A stretch of 64,000 nt of DNA from Saprospiraceae bacterium (GTDB lineage: Bacteria > Bacteroidota > Bacteroidia > Chitinophagales > Saprospiraceae), in assembly GCA_020627705.1 (NCBI GenBank), contig JAHDGJ010000008.1, positions 112,037-176,036 of the forward strand, written 5' to 3'. The stretch's first letter is position 1. Every line of letters begins with the position of its first letter. The position numbers and the translations under genes were made by a program. Below the pieces are notes generated by a model. That model was given only the letters and a program-made list of their open reading frames with translations, did not search any database and was not told the DNA's origin. Positions 45,466-53,652 of this stretch are shown one piece after another.

Positions 45466-46832
45466 GTAACTATTTCTATGAGTTTGCTGGTGTTAAGGTC
45501 AGCTTTGAGTAGTTGCTTTTGTTTTTTACCATTTAGAAAATAAGAAAAACCTACCGTCACTTTATCTACAATACCCTCATCAACCGCGTGAATTATGATA
45601 TAGTTTTTTCCCTCAGGGTTTAGTTTTAACTTAAGTCTGTGGGATTTTTCTTCTAAAGATTTGTTTTCTAAAATCCAATCGCCATTAAAATTTACCGAAA
45701 CCTTGTCGCCATCTAAAAGCAAGTGATCGAATAATTCCAGAATTAAAACTTCTTGATCGGCTAGCAATTTTTCGTTTTGCAGACTTATTTTTCTTTCCTT
45801 CAAAGCCACAGGTAATTCCTCAATTAAGTTGTCGCTGCTTTCTATAAGATCTGGTGCCTTCAATTTCTTTGGATACAAAACCTTAAACATAGGAGGCATG
45901 TCCAAAAAATGCACAAATTCGAATTGGTTTTCTAAGAAAAATCTATTTGACGAAAAGGAGATTCCTGAGCCCACAATATTTATCGACGAAGTAATTATGT
46001 CGTTATAGTAATAATAGAATTTACCATATCTAATTTGATTTTTAGGAACACTTCCATCCGAAACGAATTTGCTCGCTTTGCGGTGTGCTTTTTTTGCATT
46101 GGATACAATGGTTTTCATCCATTGTGGATCAATTTTTATGTCCATCAATGGATCAAGAGATCTAAGTTGCAAAAGCAAAAGCCCTTTGAGATCCACCGTT
46201 TTTTTAGCTCTCAAGGCTTTTAATACATTGGTTGATGAGTAATATGCTTCGTGAAGCTTTTGATATGTATAATGTTTTTCCTCTGAGCCATTACCTTGCG
46301 GAAGTTGTTTTAATTCGTTCTCCAGCTGGTTTCGGTAACGGTAAATATCCTTAAATAATTTGGCAGCTTCCTCTAATTTGTCGTAACTGGCTTTGAGGTT
46401 TGATTTTTGTTTTAGATCATGTGAGGCTATATAGTCTCCTGTTTCGAAGCGCAAATCATTTAGTTTTTTGGCTGAAGAGAAGATTTTGCTTACCAGTTCA
46501 TTTAGGGTTTTGGCTTTTGTACCTAAAACAGCGCCCTCGCGTAGAACAACAGGGTAGAACTCTTTAGGACTCATCCCTCTGTGTTCGTAATAGGAAAGAT
46601 CAGAATAAATGTCTCTCCCAAAATCACTGTTTTTAAACGTAAAATTTTCGGTAGCATCGACATAGGCATTCACTTCATTGTTAAAACTTTGAAGCATAAG
46701 ATGAGCAATAGTCATCCCATGAATGCAATCATTGGTAAAATCAACATAATTATTGAGTGCCTTAATTTTTTGATCATTTTGACCGAATGCGATTTGCGCG
46801 GTAAGCAAAAAAAAGAGTAAGAATCTATACAT
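45459..46832 (-). CDS. Exported protein of unknown function
   Basis: A 457-residue protein that I do not recognise. It has a clear signal peptide (residues 1-17, ending AFG-Q). Residues 20-270 are mainly charged alpha-helix with lysine- and leucine-rich heptads (for example DKLEEAAKLFKDIYRYRNQLENELKQL). The last ~110 residues are beta-rich (VSVNFNGDWILENKS, YIIIHAVDEGIVDKVTVGFSYFLNG). No lipobox, T9SS tail or transmembrane helix is visible, so it should be periplasmic. It ends in a shared terminator and stands divergent from cysS. Confidence 0.8.
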   Translation of the reverse strand: MYRFLLFFLLTAQIAFGQNDQKIKALNNYVDFTNDCIHGMTIAHLMLQSFNNEVNAYVDATENFTFKNSDFGRDIYSDLSYYEHRGMSPKEFYPVVLREGAVLGTKAKTLNELVSKIFSSAKKLNDLRFETGDYIASHDLKQKSNLKASYDKLEEAAKLFKDIYRYRNQLENELKQLPQGNGSEEKHYTYQKLHEAYYSSTNVLKALRAKKTVDLKGLLLLQLRSLDPLMDIKIDPQWMKTIVSNAKKAHRKASKFVSDGSVPKNQIRYGKFYYYYNDIITSSINIVGSGISFSSNRFFLENQFEFVHFLDMPPMFKVLYPKKLKAPDLIESSDNLIEELPVALKERKISLQNEKLLADQEVLILELFDHLLLDGDKVSVNFNGDWILENKSLEEKSHRLKLKLNPEGKNYIIIHAVDEGIVDKVTVGFSYFLNGKKQKQLLKADLNTSKLIEIVTK

Positions 46833-46886
46833 AGTGTTGCGTGTACTTCTTTAAGACGAAAGTAGGACTAATTGGGTTATCATCTT

Positions 46887-46920
46887 TTGCAATTTCTACA
46901 TTTCGAAATGCTTATTTTTG
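46887..46920 (+). promoter_or_regulatory. Promoter of cysS
   Basis: TTG (46887-46889) and TATTTTTG (46913-46920) are 23 bp apart, matching the Bacteroidota consensus TTG-N17-23-TAnnTTTG. Transcription would begin about 20 bp before the ATG at 46948. Confidence 0.55.
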
Positions 46921-46947
46921 TAAGCTAAAGAAGAGAAAGCACAAGGT

Positions 46948-48423
46948 ATGAGGGATCTTTTTGTTTACAACAGTTTAAGTCGAAAAAAAGAAAAATTCGA
47001 GCCCATTACTCCTGGTCAAATAGGAATGTATGTCTGTGGTCCGACGGTATACAGCGATGTACACTTAGGTAATGTGAGGACATTTATGAGTTTTGATATT
47101 ATATATAGGTATTTGTTGTACCTGGGTTATAAGGTTAGATATGTAAGAAACATTACCGACGTAGGCCACCTAACGGATGATGGAGAAGACAGGATGTCAA
47201 AAGGGGCAAAAAAGGATCAATTAGAACCAATGGAAGTGGCACACAAGTATACTGTGGGTTTTCATGATATGATGAGAATATTTAACACCCATTCTCCAAG
47301 TATAGAGCCAAGGGCTACTGGTCATATAATAGAACAAATAGAAATGGTGCAAGCCATTTTGGACAATGGCTATGGGTATGAGGCAAACGGCTCTGTTTAC
47401 TTTGACACTCTAAGTTTTATGAAAGATCACCCTTATGGACAGCTGTCGGGTAGAGTTGTTGAGGAGCTTTTCTCCGAGACCAGAGATTTAAAAAACCAAA
47501 ATGAAAAGAAACATCCAAGTGATTTTGCCATTTGGATGAAGGCTTCTGAGGAACATATCATGAAGTGGAATTCTCCATGGTCCTTAGGATTTCCTGGATG
47601 GCATTTGGAGTGCTCTGCAATGAGTACAAAATATTTAGGAAAAAACTTTGACATACATGGTGGCGGAAATGACTTAAAATTCCCACATCACGAAAACGAA
47701 ATTGCCCAAAATATTGGAGCCTGTAAATGTAGCCCAGCAAATTATTGGCTTCACACCAACATGCTTTTGATGAATGGAAAAAAAATGTCAAAAAGCGATG
47801 GCAATACGATTACTCCAGTGCAACTTTTTACGGGAGACAGCCCCCATGTGAGCAAAGGTTATGATCCTATGGTGGTGAAGTTTTTTATGTTACAGGCACA
47901 TTATTCTTCTACCATTGATTTGACCGATGACGGGTTGTTGGCTGCCGAGAAGGGCTACAAAAAATTAATGGAAGCATTAAAGATTTTGAAGGGCTTGCAA
48001 ACACAAAGCCAAGCAGGCGCGATGGATGCGGAGTTCGAAAGAATCATGGAAGAAATGCACCAAAATATGTCCGATGACTTTAATACACCAAAAGTCATTG
48101 CAAACTTGTTTGAAATAGTTTCCAAGATTAATGGATTGAAAGGAGGCCAACTCGATATTTCGGAATTGTCTGATTCTTGTTTGACCAAGCTTAAAGAAAC
48201 ACTTTCAACTTTTGTTTTTGAGATTTTGGCGTTAAAGGAGGAATTAGGTGGGGATAACAACAGCCAAACCCTTGATGGACTCATGGGTTTAATTCTGGAC
48301 ATCCGTCGAAAGGCAAGGGAAGAAAAGAATTGGGAGACCTCAGATAAAATTAGAGATACCTTGAGTGCATTGAAAATTACTGTAAAAGATGGCAAGGACG
48401 ATTCTCAGTGGAGTTTAAATTAA
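46948..48423 (+). CDS. cysS: Cysteinyl-tRNA synthetase
   Basis: A 491-residue class I aminoacyl-tRNA synthetase. Zinc/substrate Cys30 lies in MYVCGPTVY, the HIGH-type motif HLGN is at 39-42, and KMSKS is at 279-283. GWHLECSAMS and HHENEIAQ supply further zinc ligands. It charges tRNA-Cys. It has its own promoter and is followed 4 bp later by an M28 peptidase gene. Confidence 0.97.
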   Translation: MRDLFVYNSLSRKKEKFEPITPGQIGMYVCGPTVYSDVHLGNVRTFMSFDIIYRYLLYLGYKVRYVRNITDVGHLTDDGEDRMSKGAKKDQLEPMEVAHKYTVGFHDMMRIFNTHSPSIEPRATGHIIEQIEMVQAILDNGYGYEANGSVYFDTLSFMKDHPYGQLSGRVVEELFSETRDLKNQNEKKHPSDFAIWMKASEEHIMKWNSPWSLGFPGWHLECSAMSTKYLGKNFDIHGGGNDLKFPHHENEIAQNIGACKCSPANYWLHTNMLLMNGKKMSKSDGNTITPVQLFTGDSPHVSKGYDPMVVKFFMLQAHYSSTIDLTDDGLLAAEKGYKKLMEALKILKGLQTQSQAGAMDAEFERIMEEMHQNMSDDFNTPKVIANLFEIVSKINGLKGGQLDISELSDSCLTKLKETLSTFVFEILALKEELGGDNNSQTLDGLMGLILDIRRKAREEKNWETSDKIRDTLSALKITVKDGKDDSQWSLN

Positions 48424-48427
48424 AGAC

Positions 48428-49408
48428 ATGATCATGCGACATTATTTCCTTTTCTTTTTTGCCTTTGCGCTGTTTTTTAGTTGTAAGAATGAAGCAAGTA
48501 CACCAGAGCCTACCAAACCAGCTACTAAAGTCAATGTCCCGGTTTTCGATGGGCAAGAAGCTTATGACTTTGTTCAAAAACAAGTGGATTTTGGCAAACG
48601 TGTACCGGGTACTGAAGCACATAAAAAGTGTAAAGACTGGCTCGTCAGTACTTTGGAACAACATGGTGCGGAGGTTACTGTTCAAGAATTCAAAGCTAGT
48701 TTTCTAGGAGTAAAAGATGCAGAGTCTTTTAATATCATCGCCAGTATAAATCCAGAAAAGAAAAAAAGAATTGCCCTAGCTGCTCACTGGGATACACGAC
48801 TGATTGCTGACAAAGACGACACGGACAAAAATCTACCGATAGATGGAGCTGATGATGGTGGTAGTGGTGTTGGAGTGTTGTTGCAACTTTCAAAAATCAT
48901 AAAAGAAAACCCCATTGATTTAGGCGTAGATATAATTCTATTTGATGCTGAGGACAATGGTGAAGATACAGACGACGGATCCAAAACGCTGACTTGGTGT
49001 TTGGGTTCACAATATTGGAGAGACAACCCGCACAAAAAAGGATATAGTGCGAAATATGGAATTCTTTTAGATATGGTTGGTGCGAACGGCGCTCGATTTC
49101 CGTTGGAGGGATATTCTGCTCAAAATGCCCCTGGTCTTCAAAAGAAAATTTGGGATTTAGCAGGTAGAATGGGATATGGCGATTTGTTTCAAAAGGTAAG
49201 ATATCGTGGTGGAATCACGGATGATCATGTTTATATGAATGAAGCCGGAATACCAACAGTCGACATTATCAATCTTCCTGGAGATACATTTGGTGATTAT
49301 CATCACACTCATGACGACAACATGAGTCTTATCGATGCCAATGTATTGCGAAAAGTAGGTCAAGTAGTGACAACTATTTTATATAAGGAATCCGAAGGTA
49401 GTTTTTAG
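48428..49408 (+). CDS. M28 family peptidase / glutaminyl cyclase-like lipoprotein
   Basis: A 326-residue exported zinc enzyme. A lipoprotein-like signal ends in ALFFSC near residue 20. The M28 metal ligands are visible: AHWDTR (His), DGADDGGSG (Asp), DAEDNGED (Glu/Asp pair) and YHHTHDDNMS (C-terminal His). The spacing resembles glutaminyl-peptide cyclotransferases more than typical aminopeptidases. That would allow pyroglutamate formation on secreted proteins, which fits a T9SS organism. Two adjacent ATG codons (48428, 48434) are possible starts. Confidence 0.85.
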   Translation: MIMRHYFLFFFAFALFFSCKNEASTPEPTKPATKVNVPVFDGQEAYDFVQKQVDFGKRVPGTEAHKKCKDWLVSTLEQHGAEVTVQEFKASFLGVKDAESFNIIASINPEKKKRIALAAHWDTRLIADKDDTDKNLPIDGADDGGSGVGVLLQLSKIIKENPIDLGVDIILFDAEDNGEDTDDGSKTLTWCLGSQYWRDNPHKKGYSAKYGILLDMVGANGARFPLEGYSAQNAPGLQKKIWDLAGRMGYGDLFQKVRYRGGITDDHVYMNEAGIPTVDIINLPGDTFGDYHHTHDDNMSLIDANVLRKVGQVVTTILYKESEGSF

Positions 49409-49460
49409 GACCTTTTAATTTGATCTTATTTCTTATCTTTATATTAAGAATTTATTTAAT

Positions 49461-50498
49461 ATGTATTCTATGAAAAAAGCTATACTTTTTTGCTGTTTTA
49501 TCTTGGCGGGTTTGACGGGTCAAACTCAGGTAAGTAATGATCAATTTTCTTTAGTGACCAAAATTTCTGCCGATTGGTGTCCTAATTGTGGCAATTGGGC
49601 TTGGGATGCATTTGAAGATATGAGAGTTTCTCTGGAGGACAAAAATGTAATTTTTGTTTTAGCTCATCACACGGGTGGACTTGAGAATGAAGTTTCTGGT
49701 CCATGGTGCGAAAATTTAGAAAATCAATATCAGCCAGAATTTTTTCTAAACAATGATTTTCAAAACATGAATAGTAACACGGCTGCATCTGTTACGACTT
49801 CCATGGGAGAGCAAATAGATTTGCTTGCTGATCTTGGTGCATTCGCTGGAGTTGAGGGTGTTGGATATATGACAGATGATGACCAAAAGCTTTTCGCAGA
49901 TGTAAGTGTTGAGTTTTTTAATGAGTTGGAAGGTGAATATTTCCTTGGGGTCTATACTATTCAAAACAACATTGTTTGGAATCAGAGTGGTCAAGGAATG
50001 GTTATGCAGCCAAAATTACTTACAGGTTCATTTACTGATGATTGGTTTGGAATACCTTTAACTGGAAACACAGGTCAACAAGATTTTACTTTCGAAACAT
50101 CTACTCCAACCGATTTTGTTCCAGAAGATGGGAATACAGAAATTTTAACTGTTATCTGGAATAAATTGCCCAATGGAAAATATGTTGTATTTAATGCCAA
50201 TGTCAACAACGAAATAATGTCGATAAGTTCGAATAATGATCTAGAAAAAGATCTTTCAGAAATAAAAACCTATTTACAAGACGATGCGCTTATTCTAGAT
50301 CTTAATGATGCGGACTTAAATGTTCTACAAGTCAATATTATTGATGTTATTGGCAAATCAATACTGAATAAGAAGTTTGAAAAAAATGATTTAGGATCTG
50401 ATAAATTAAGTATCGACGTGAATCAACTGACTACAGGCTTTTATTTTATACAAATGGAATCACAAAACAGTCGTTGGACACAAAAGATATATAAGTAA
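49461..50498 (+). CDS. Thioredoxin-fold secreted protein with T9SS sorting domain
   Basis: A 345-residue exported protein. After the signal peptide (to about residue 23) comes a thioredoxin-like region with CxxC (ADWCPNCGNWAWDAF, near residue 41), similar to Omp28-type proteins. The last ~75 residues form a T9SS C-terminal domain (LNVLQVNIIDVIGKSILNKKFE, LTTGFYFIQMES) and should direct it to the cell surface. The redox role is inferred from CxxC. Starts at 49461 or 49470 are both possible. Confidence 0.8.
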   Translation: MYSMKKAILFCCFILAGLTGQTQVSNDQFSLVTKISADWCPNCGNWAWDAFEDMRVSLEDKNVIFVLAHHTGGLENEVSGPWCENLENQYQPEFFLNNDFQNMNSNTAASVTTSMGEQIDLLADLGAFAGVEGVGYMTDDDQKLFADVSVEFFNELEGEYFLGVYTIQNNIVWNQSGQGMVMQPKLLTGSFTDDWFGIPLTGNTGQQDFTFETSTPTDFVPEDGNTEILTVIWNKLPNGKYVVFNANVNNEIMSISSNNDLEKDLSEIKTYLQDDALILDLNDADLNVLQVNIIDVIGKSILNKKFEKNDLGSDKLSIDVNQLTTGFYFIQMESQNSRWTQKIYK

Positions 50499-50514
50499 TA
50501 CTTAGTGCTTTAAA

Positions 50515-50556
50515 AAATAAAAGCCCAAACCTAGCATTAAGGTTTGGGCTTCTTTA
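50515..50556. terminator. Bidirectional intrinsic terminator
   Basis: A perfect 12-bp stem (AAGCCCAAACCT with its complement) around a 7-nt loop at 50521-50551, with A-rich sequence before and T-rich after. It separates the convergent thioredoxin-like gene and the BlaR-like gene. Confidence 0.9.
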
Positions 50557-50570
50557 TTTGCAAGCAGTTC

Positions 50571-51956
50571 TTATTTCTCTGAGTCGTCCTCTAATTTGAA
50601 TTTAACCGGCAGAGTATATTCTACATTCACTTTCTTACCATCTTTTTCTCCTGGTGTCCAGGTGATTTCATCTCCCATTTTTGTGAGCATCTTCAAAACT
50701 TCTTGGTCCAAAGATCCTCCTGGGTTTTTCACAATTTTACTCGAGTGGACATATCCCTCATCTGAAACTACGAACTTTACTAAAACCATTCCTTCAATAT
50801 CTGCTTTCCGTGCTTCTTCGGGGTATTTGATGTTAGTGTAGATGTATTGAAGCAATTTTTTATTGCTGCATTCTCGTAACTCTTCGTAAGCAAGATTTTG
50901 ATCGCAACCCGGAAACAAAGGCATTTTATCTGCTTCCATATAAATGGTTCGCATGGATTCTGCGATACGAATTGTTTCCTCTTTTGTATCCATATCAAAA
51001 GTTATGAAGGTATCCACTACAGGAATTTGATAGCTCTTATCACCAGATTTTGCTTTCGCTACCGGATGGACTCTTTCTTGTTCCGTTAAATTTTGAGTTG
51101 ATTCATCTGTACAAGAATGTATAAAAAATGTTCCTCCTAGAAGGACAAGTGCAAGGGCAAAAATTTGAAATCGATTTGACTTCTTTTTTGTTTGATTCAT
51201 AACTTTAAGTCTTTTATTAATATTTGATGAAAGAGGATTTACTAGTCCGCTCACTCTCGGCAAAAGGGAAAGCTGGACTAGTATTTCCTTATATTTTACG
51301 AATTCTTCTTTTTGATTAAAATGGGTGTCTACTTCGTATTCGTGTACAAGTTCCAATTGGGATTCTAGATACCACAAAACAGGATGCCACCACAGCACTA
51401 TTTTAGAAATATTGAAAAACAACTTTTCTTGTGTATGTCCTAACTCATGATGTAGGTTTTCGTGCTTGACAATGGTAGATAATTCTTCTTGAGTAAATGT
51501 TGTATTTGTAGGCAGAAAAATACTGTTGAAAAACGAACACGGTGCTTCAATTTTATCGCTGTAAATAAGCTTTTGGCCGGCATTATTTTTTAAAAGACCA
51601 TTAGTCTTTATAGATGATAGTTTAACGAAGCCCACCACGAGTCGCAGTAGAAATAAAAACGAAACCAAAAGATATATGATAAGTAAAATAGGTATCGGGG
51701 ATTTAGTCTCCAGACTGTTTTGGGCAAGCACTTGTGTTCCTTGACCCCAGTAGACCACTTCTGGAAGCAAGGCTCCAACAGTAAAAACATGGCGCGCAAA
51801 AAAATTAGGTAATAATGGTATGGTAAGGCTGGTTACGAAGCTAAAAATTATAAAGAGGCGTTTTAGTTTATGTTCTTGAGAGCGCTCCAAAAAAACTACA
51901 TAAGACAATCCAAAAAACAACAACAATAGGCTAAATTCTAAAAAGTAATGTATCAT
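50571..51956 (-). CDS. BlaR1-type M56 metallopeptidase sensor with TonB-like C-terminal domain
   Basis: A 461-residue membrane protein. Four hydrophobic helices in the first 270 residues surround the cytoplasmic M56 zinc site (HENLHHELGH, with HExxH near residue 165). After a final helix near 270-285 comes an extracytoplasmic region ending in a TonB_C-type domain (KYPEEARKADIEGMVLVKFVVSDEGYV). On signal, such proteins cleave the BlaI repressor. The ATG overlaps the blaI-like stop (ATGA). There is no penicillin-binding sensor domain, so the signal is probably not a beta-lactam. Confidence 0.87.
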   Translation of the reverse strand: MIHYFLEFSLLLLFFGLSYVVFLERSQEHKLKRLFIIFSFVTSLTIPLLPNFFARHVFTVGALLPEVVYWGQGTQVLAQNSLETKSPIPILLIIYLLVSFLFLLRLVVGFVKLSSIKTNGLLKNNAGQKLIYSDKIEAPCSFFNSIFLPTNTTFTQEELSTIVKHENLHHELGHTQEKLFFNISKIVLWWHPVLWYLESQLELVHEYEVDTHFNQKEEFVKYKEILVQLSLLPRVSGLVNPLSSNINKRLKVMNQTKKKSNRFQIFALALVLLGGTFFIHSCTDESTQNLTEQERVHPVAKAKSGDKSYQIPVVDTFITFDMDTKEETIRIAESMRTIYMEADKMPLFPGCDQNLAYEELRECSNKKLLQYIYTNIKYPEEARKADIEGMVLVKFVVSDEGYVHSSKIVKNPGGSLDQEVLKMLTKMGDEITWTPGEKDGKKVNVEYTLPVKFKLEDDSEK

Positions 51957-52321
51957 TTCTTTTCGCTTTTAGATGATTCGATAAGTTGGGATATTTCCGA
52001 AAGACTGAGGTTTTCTTCCTTTGCAATAAATGAGACCAGCTGGTTCATTGATCCATTGAAATAATTGCCAACGAAGCTTTTCAATGAAAACTTGGAGTAT
52101 TCGCTTTGCGTAATAATAGGGTAGTATTCAAATGTTCTACCAAAGGATTTGTGATCAACGAATCCTTTTTTTTCCAATATTCTTACAAAGCTTGAAACAG
52201 TGGTTTGAGCGGGCTTAGGCTCGTCCATCAATTTAATTAGTTGACTGACAGTATTAGGTCCATGGGCCCAAAAAAGCTGCATCACTTCTTCTTCTGCTTT
52301 TGTTAATTTTTTATTCTTCAT
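51953..52321 (-). CDS. BlaI/MecI/CopY family repressor
   Basis: A 122-residue winged-helix repressor of normal length. LTKAEEEVMQLFWAHGPNTVSQLI, followed by QTTVSSFVRILEKKGFVDHKSFGRTFEYYP, is the BlaI DNA-binding domain, and the C-terminal helix forms the dimer. It should be cleaved by the M56 protein encoded next to it. A pair of ACTA-N6-TAGT dyads upstream of the operon are likely its operators. Confidence 0.93.
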   Translation of the reverse strand: MKNKKLTKAEEEVMQLFWAHGPNTVSQLIKLMDEPKPAQTTVSSFVRILEKKGFVDHKSFGRTFEYYPIITQSEYSKFSLKSFVGNYFNGSMNQLVSFIAKEENLSLSEISQLIESSKSEKK

Positions 52322-52322
52322 C

Positions 52323-53459
52323 TTAATTTGTTTTGAGAAAGGCGATCTCTTTCAAATATTTTTTACGTTCTAAGGAATATGTGTTCCATTCTTTATTTGG
52401 GTGTTCTGACTGTAAATACTTGCTGTAATATTTTACAGCAATGGATTTATCCTTGTAATAATTGTCTGAGGCAAGAGCCAACAAAAAGAGGACCTCAGGG
52501 TCATTTTTATAGTTTAAGGATTTTCGATAATGCTTTATTGCCTTTGGCCAATTTTTCTTTTTTTCGGCAATGCGGGCAATTTTTTTGTGGTAGAGAGGAA
52601 TCTGCTTAGATATTCCACCTTCTATCGCACGACTATAATGAAAGTCAGCTGTTTTTTCTTCGTTTGTGTTTTCGTAGGCTAGACCAAGATAATAATGTAC
52701 AGATTCTGCTTCCGGGTCATTAAGTAACACTTTGTGTAAAGTAAACTTTGCTTTTTCAAATGAATCTATTTTCACCAAACTAAAGCCATAAATTTTGTTA
52801 AAATAGTCATCCAAATCAATTCGTCCTTTGACGTAGCGAAGAGTTTTTGCTACCTGGTCATACGCTCTTTGTTTATAGAAAATTTTGGATCTAAGCAATT
52901 GTACTTTGATGTTGCTGCTATCAATTATATGTGCCATTTGAATGATCGAATCAGCAACTGCTGTTTGACTTAGCGAAAAATTTAATTCGGCCAAAGAAAT
53001 GATCGTGAGCAAGTCTTTGTCGTTTAGTGCGTGAGCAATGTTTAGAGATTTTAGTGCTTCTAGAGTATATCCTGCGTTTGTATACAGTCTGCCAAGTTTT
53101 CGGTGATGGACAAAGTTGGTAGTGTCAATTTTACTGAGTGCAAGAGTGTGTTTTATAGCCTTTGGGTAATTTAATTCACTTTCATAAATTCTTGCCAAAG
53201 TTTTATTTGCCGCAAAAGCGTAGTTTTTGTTTTCGACAAAAGGCATCAATTCTTTTTTAGCCTTTTTGTAATTACCTAATCTATAATTTAAATCTGCACG
53301 GGTATAGTTGCATGCTTCTAGGGAGCAAGAATCAAGGAGTGTTAATGCCTCATTGTATGACTCGTCAAAAACCAACACTTTAATGGAATCAAACAGCTGG
53401 TTTTGACCAGAAACTTGATTCAATACAAAAAGCAAGAGGATACAAAGTAGGTTTCGCAT
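52323..53459 (-). CDS. Secreted tetratricopeptide-repeat protein
   Basis: A 378-residue protein with a signal peptide (1-18) and about eight TPR units from residue 45 onward (for example YPKAIKHTLALSKIDTTNFVHHRKLGRLY and AESVHYYLGLAYENTNEEKTADFHYSRAIEGG). It is the first gene of the operon with the BlaI- and BlaR-like genes, 1 bp before the repressor. It may act as periplasmic effector or sensor accessory; that is inference from operon position. Confidence 0.85.
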   Translation of the reverse strand: MRNLLCILLLFVLNQVSGQNQLFDSIKVLVFDESYNEALTLLDSCSLEACNYTRADLNYRLGNYKKAKKELMPFVENKNYAFAANKTLARIYESELNYPKAIKHTLALSKIDTTNFVHHRKLGRLYTNAGYTLEALKSLNIAHALNDKDLLTIISLAELNFSLSQTAVADSIIQMAHIIDSSNIKVQLLRSKIFYKQRAYDQVAKTLRYVKGRIDLDDYFNKIYGFSLVKIDSFEKAKFTLHKVLLNDPEAESVHYYLGLAYENTNEEKTADFHYSRAIEGGISKQIPLYHKKIARIAEKKKNWPKAIKHYRKSLNYKNDPEVLFLLALASDNYYKDKSIAVKYYSKYLQSEHPNKEWNTYSLERKKYLKEIAFLKTN

Positions 53460-53470
53460 GCTATAAACTT

Positions 53471-53490
53471 ATAACTAAAAATCTAGTTAT
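53471..53490. promoter_or_regulatory. BlaI-type operator 1
   Basis: ATAACTA-N6-TAGTTAT is a perfect inverted repeat 12-31 bp upstream of the TPR-blaI-blaR operon. Its core ACTA-N6-TAGT has the same geometry as the MecI/BlaI consensus, in which ACTA and TAGT flank a 6-bp centre. Confidence 0.7.
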
Positions 53491-53493
53491 ACA

Positions 53494-53507
53494 ACTAAAA
53501 AAATAGT
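53494..53507. promoter_or_regulatory. BlaI-type operator 2
   Basis: A second ACTA-N6-TAGT with identical spacing. Its centre is exactly 20 bp from that of operator 1, so both lie on the same face of the helix, as for cooperative dimer binding. Confidence 0.65.
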
Positions 53508-53604
53508 CATTTATTGTTTAGATGCAACGATTTTTGATTTTGGCGTACAGAAGTATTTTATTAAATAGCTCAATTGGAAGTAACCAAAACGGACAGCAAT
53601 GATT

Positions 53605-53645
53605 TTTTAGATAAAAAAATGCCCATTGAAATTTCAACGGGCATT
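53605..53645 (-). terminator. Intrinsic terminator of the S46 peptidase gene
   Basis: An inverted repeat at 53619-53644 (arms begin ATGCCC and end GGGCAT), 9 bp after the stop codon. The single mismatch becomes a G-U pair in the minus-strand RNA. A U-run follows. No gene was found in the rest of the 193-bp gap 53460-53652. Confidence 0.85.
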
Positions 53646-53652
53646 CTAAAAA

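Noticed and set aside
47955..48395. 146-codon minus-strand ORF inside cysS
   Set aside because: Serine-rich antisense translation of a conserved synthetase; no start context or homology signs.
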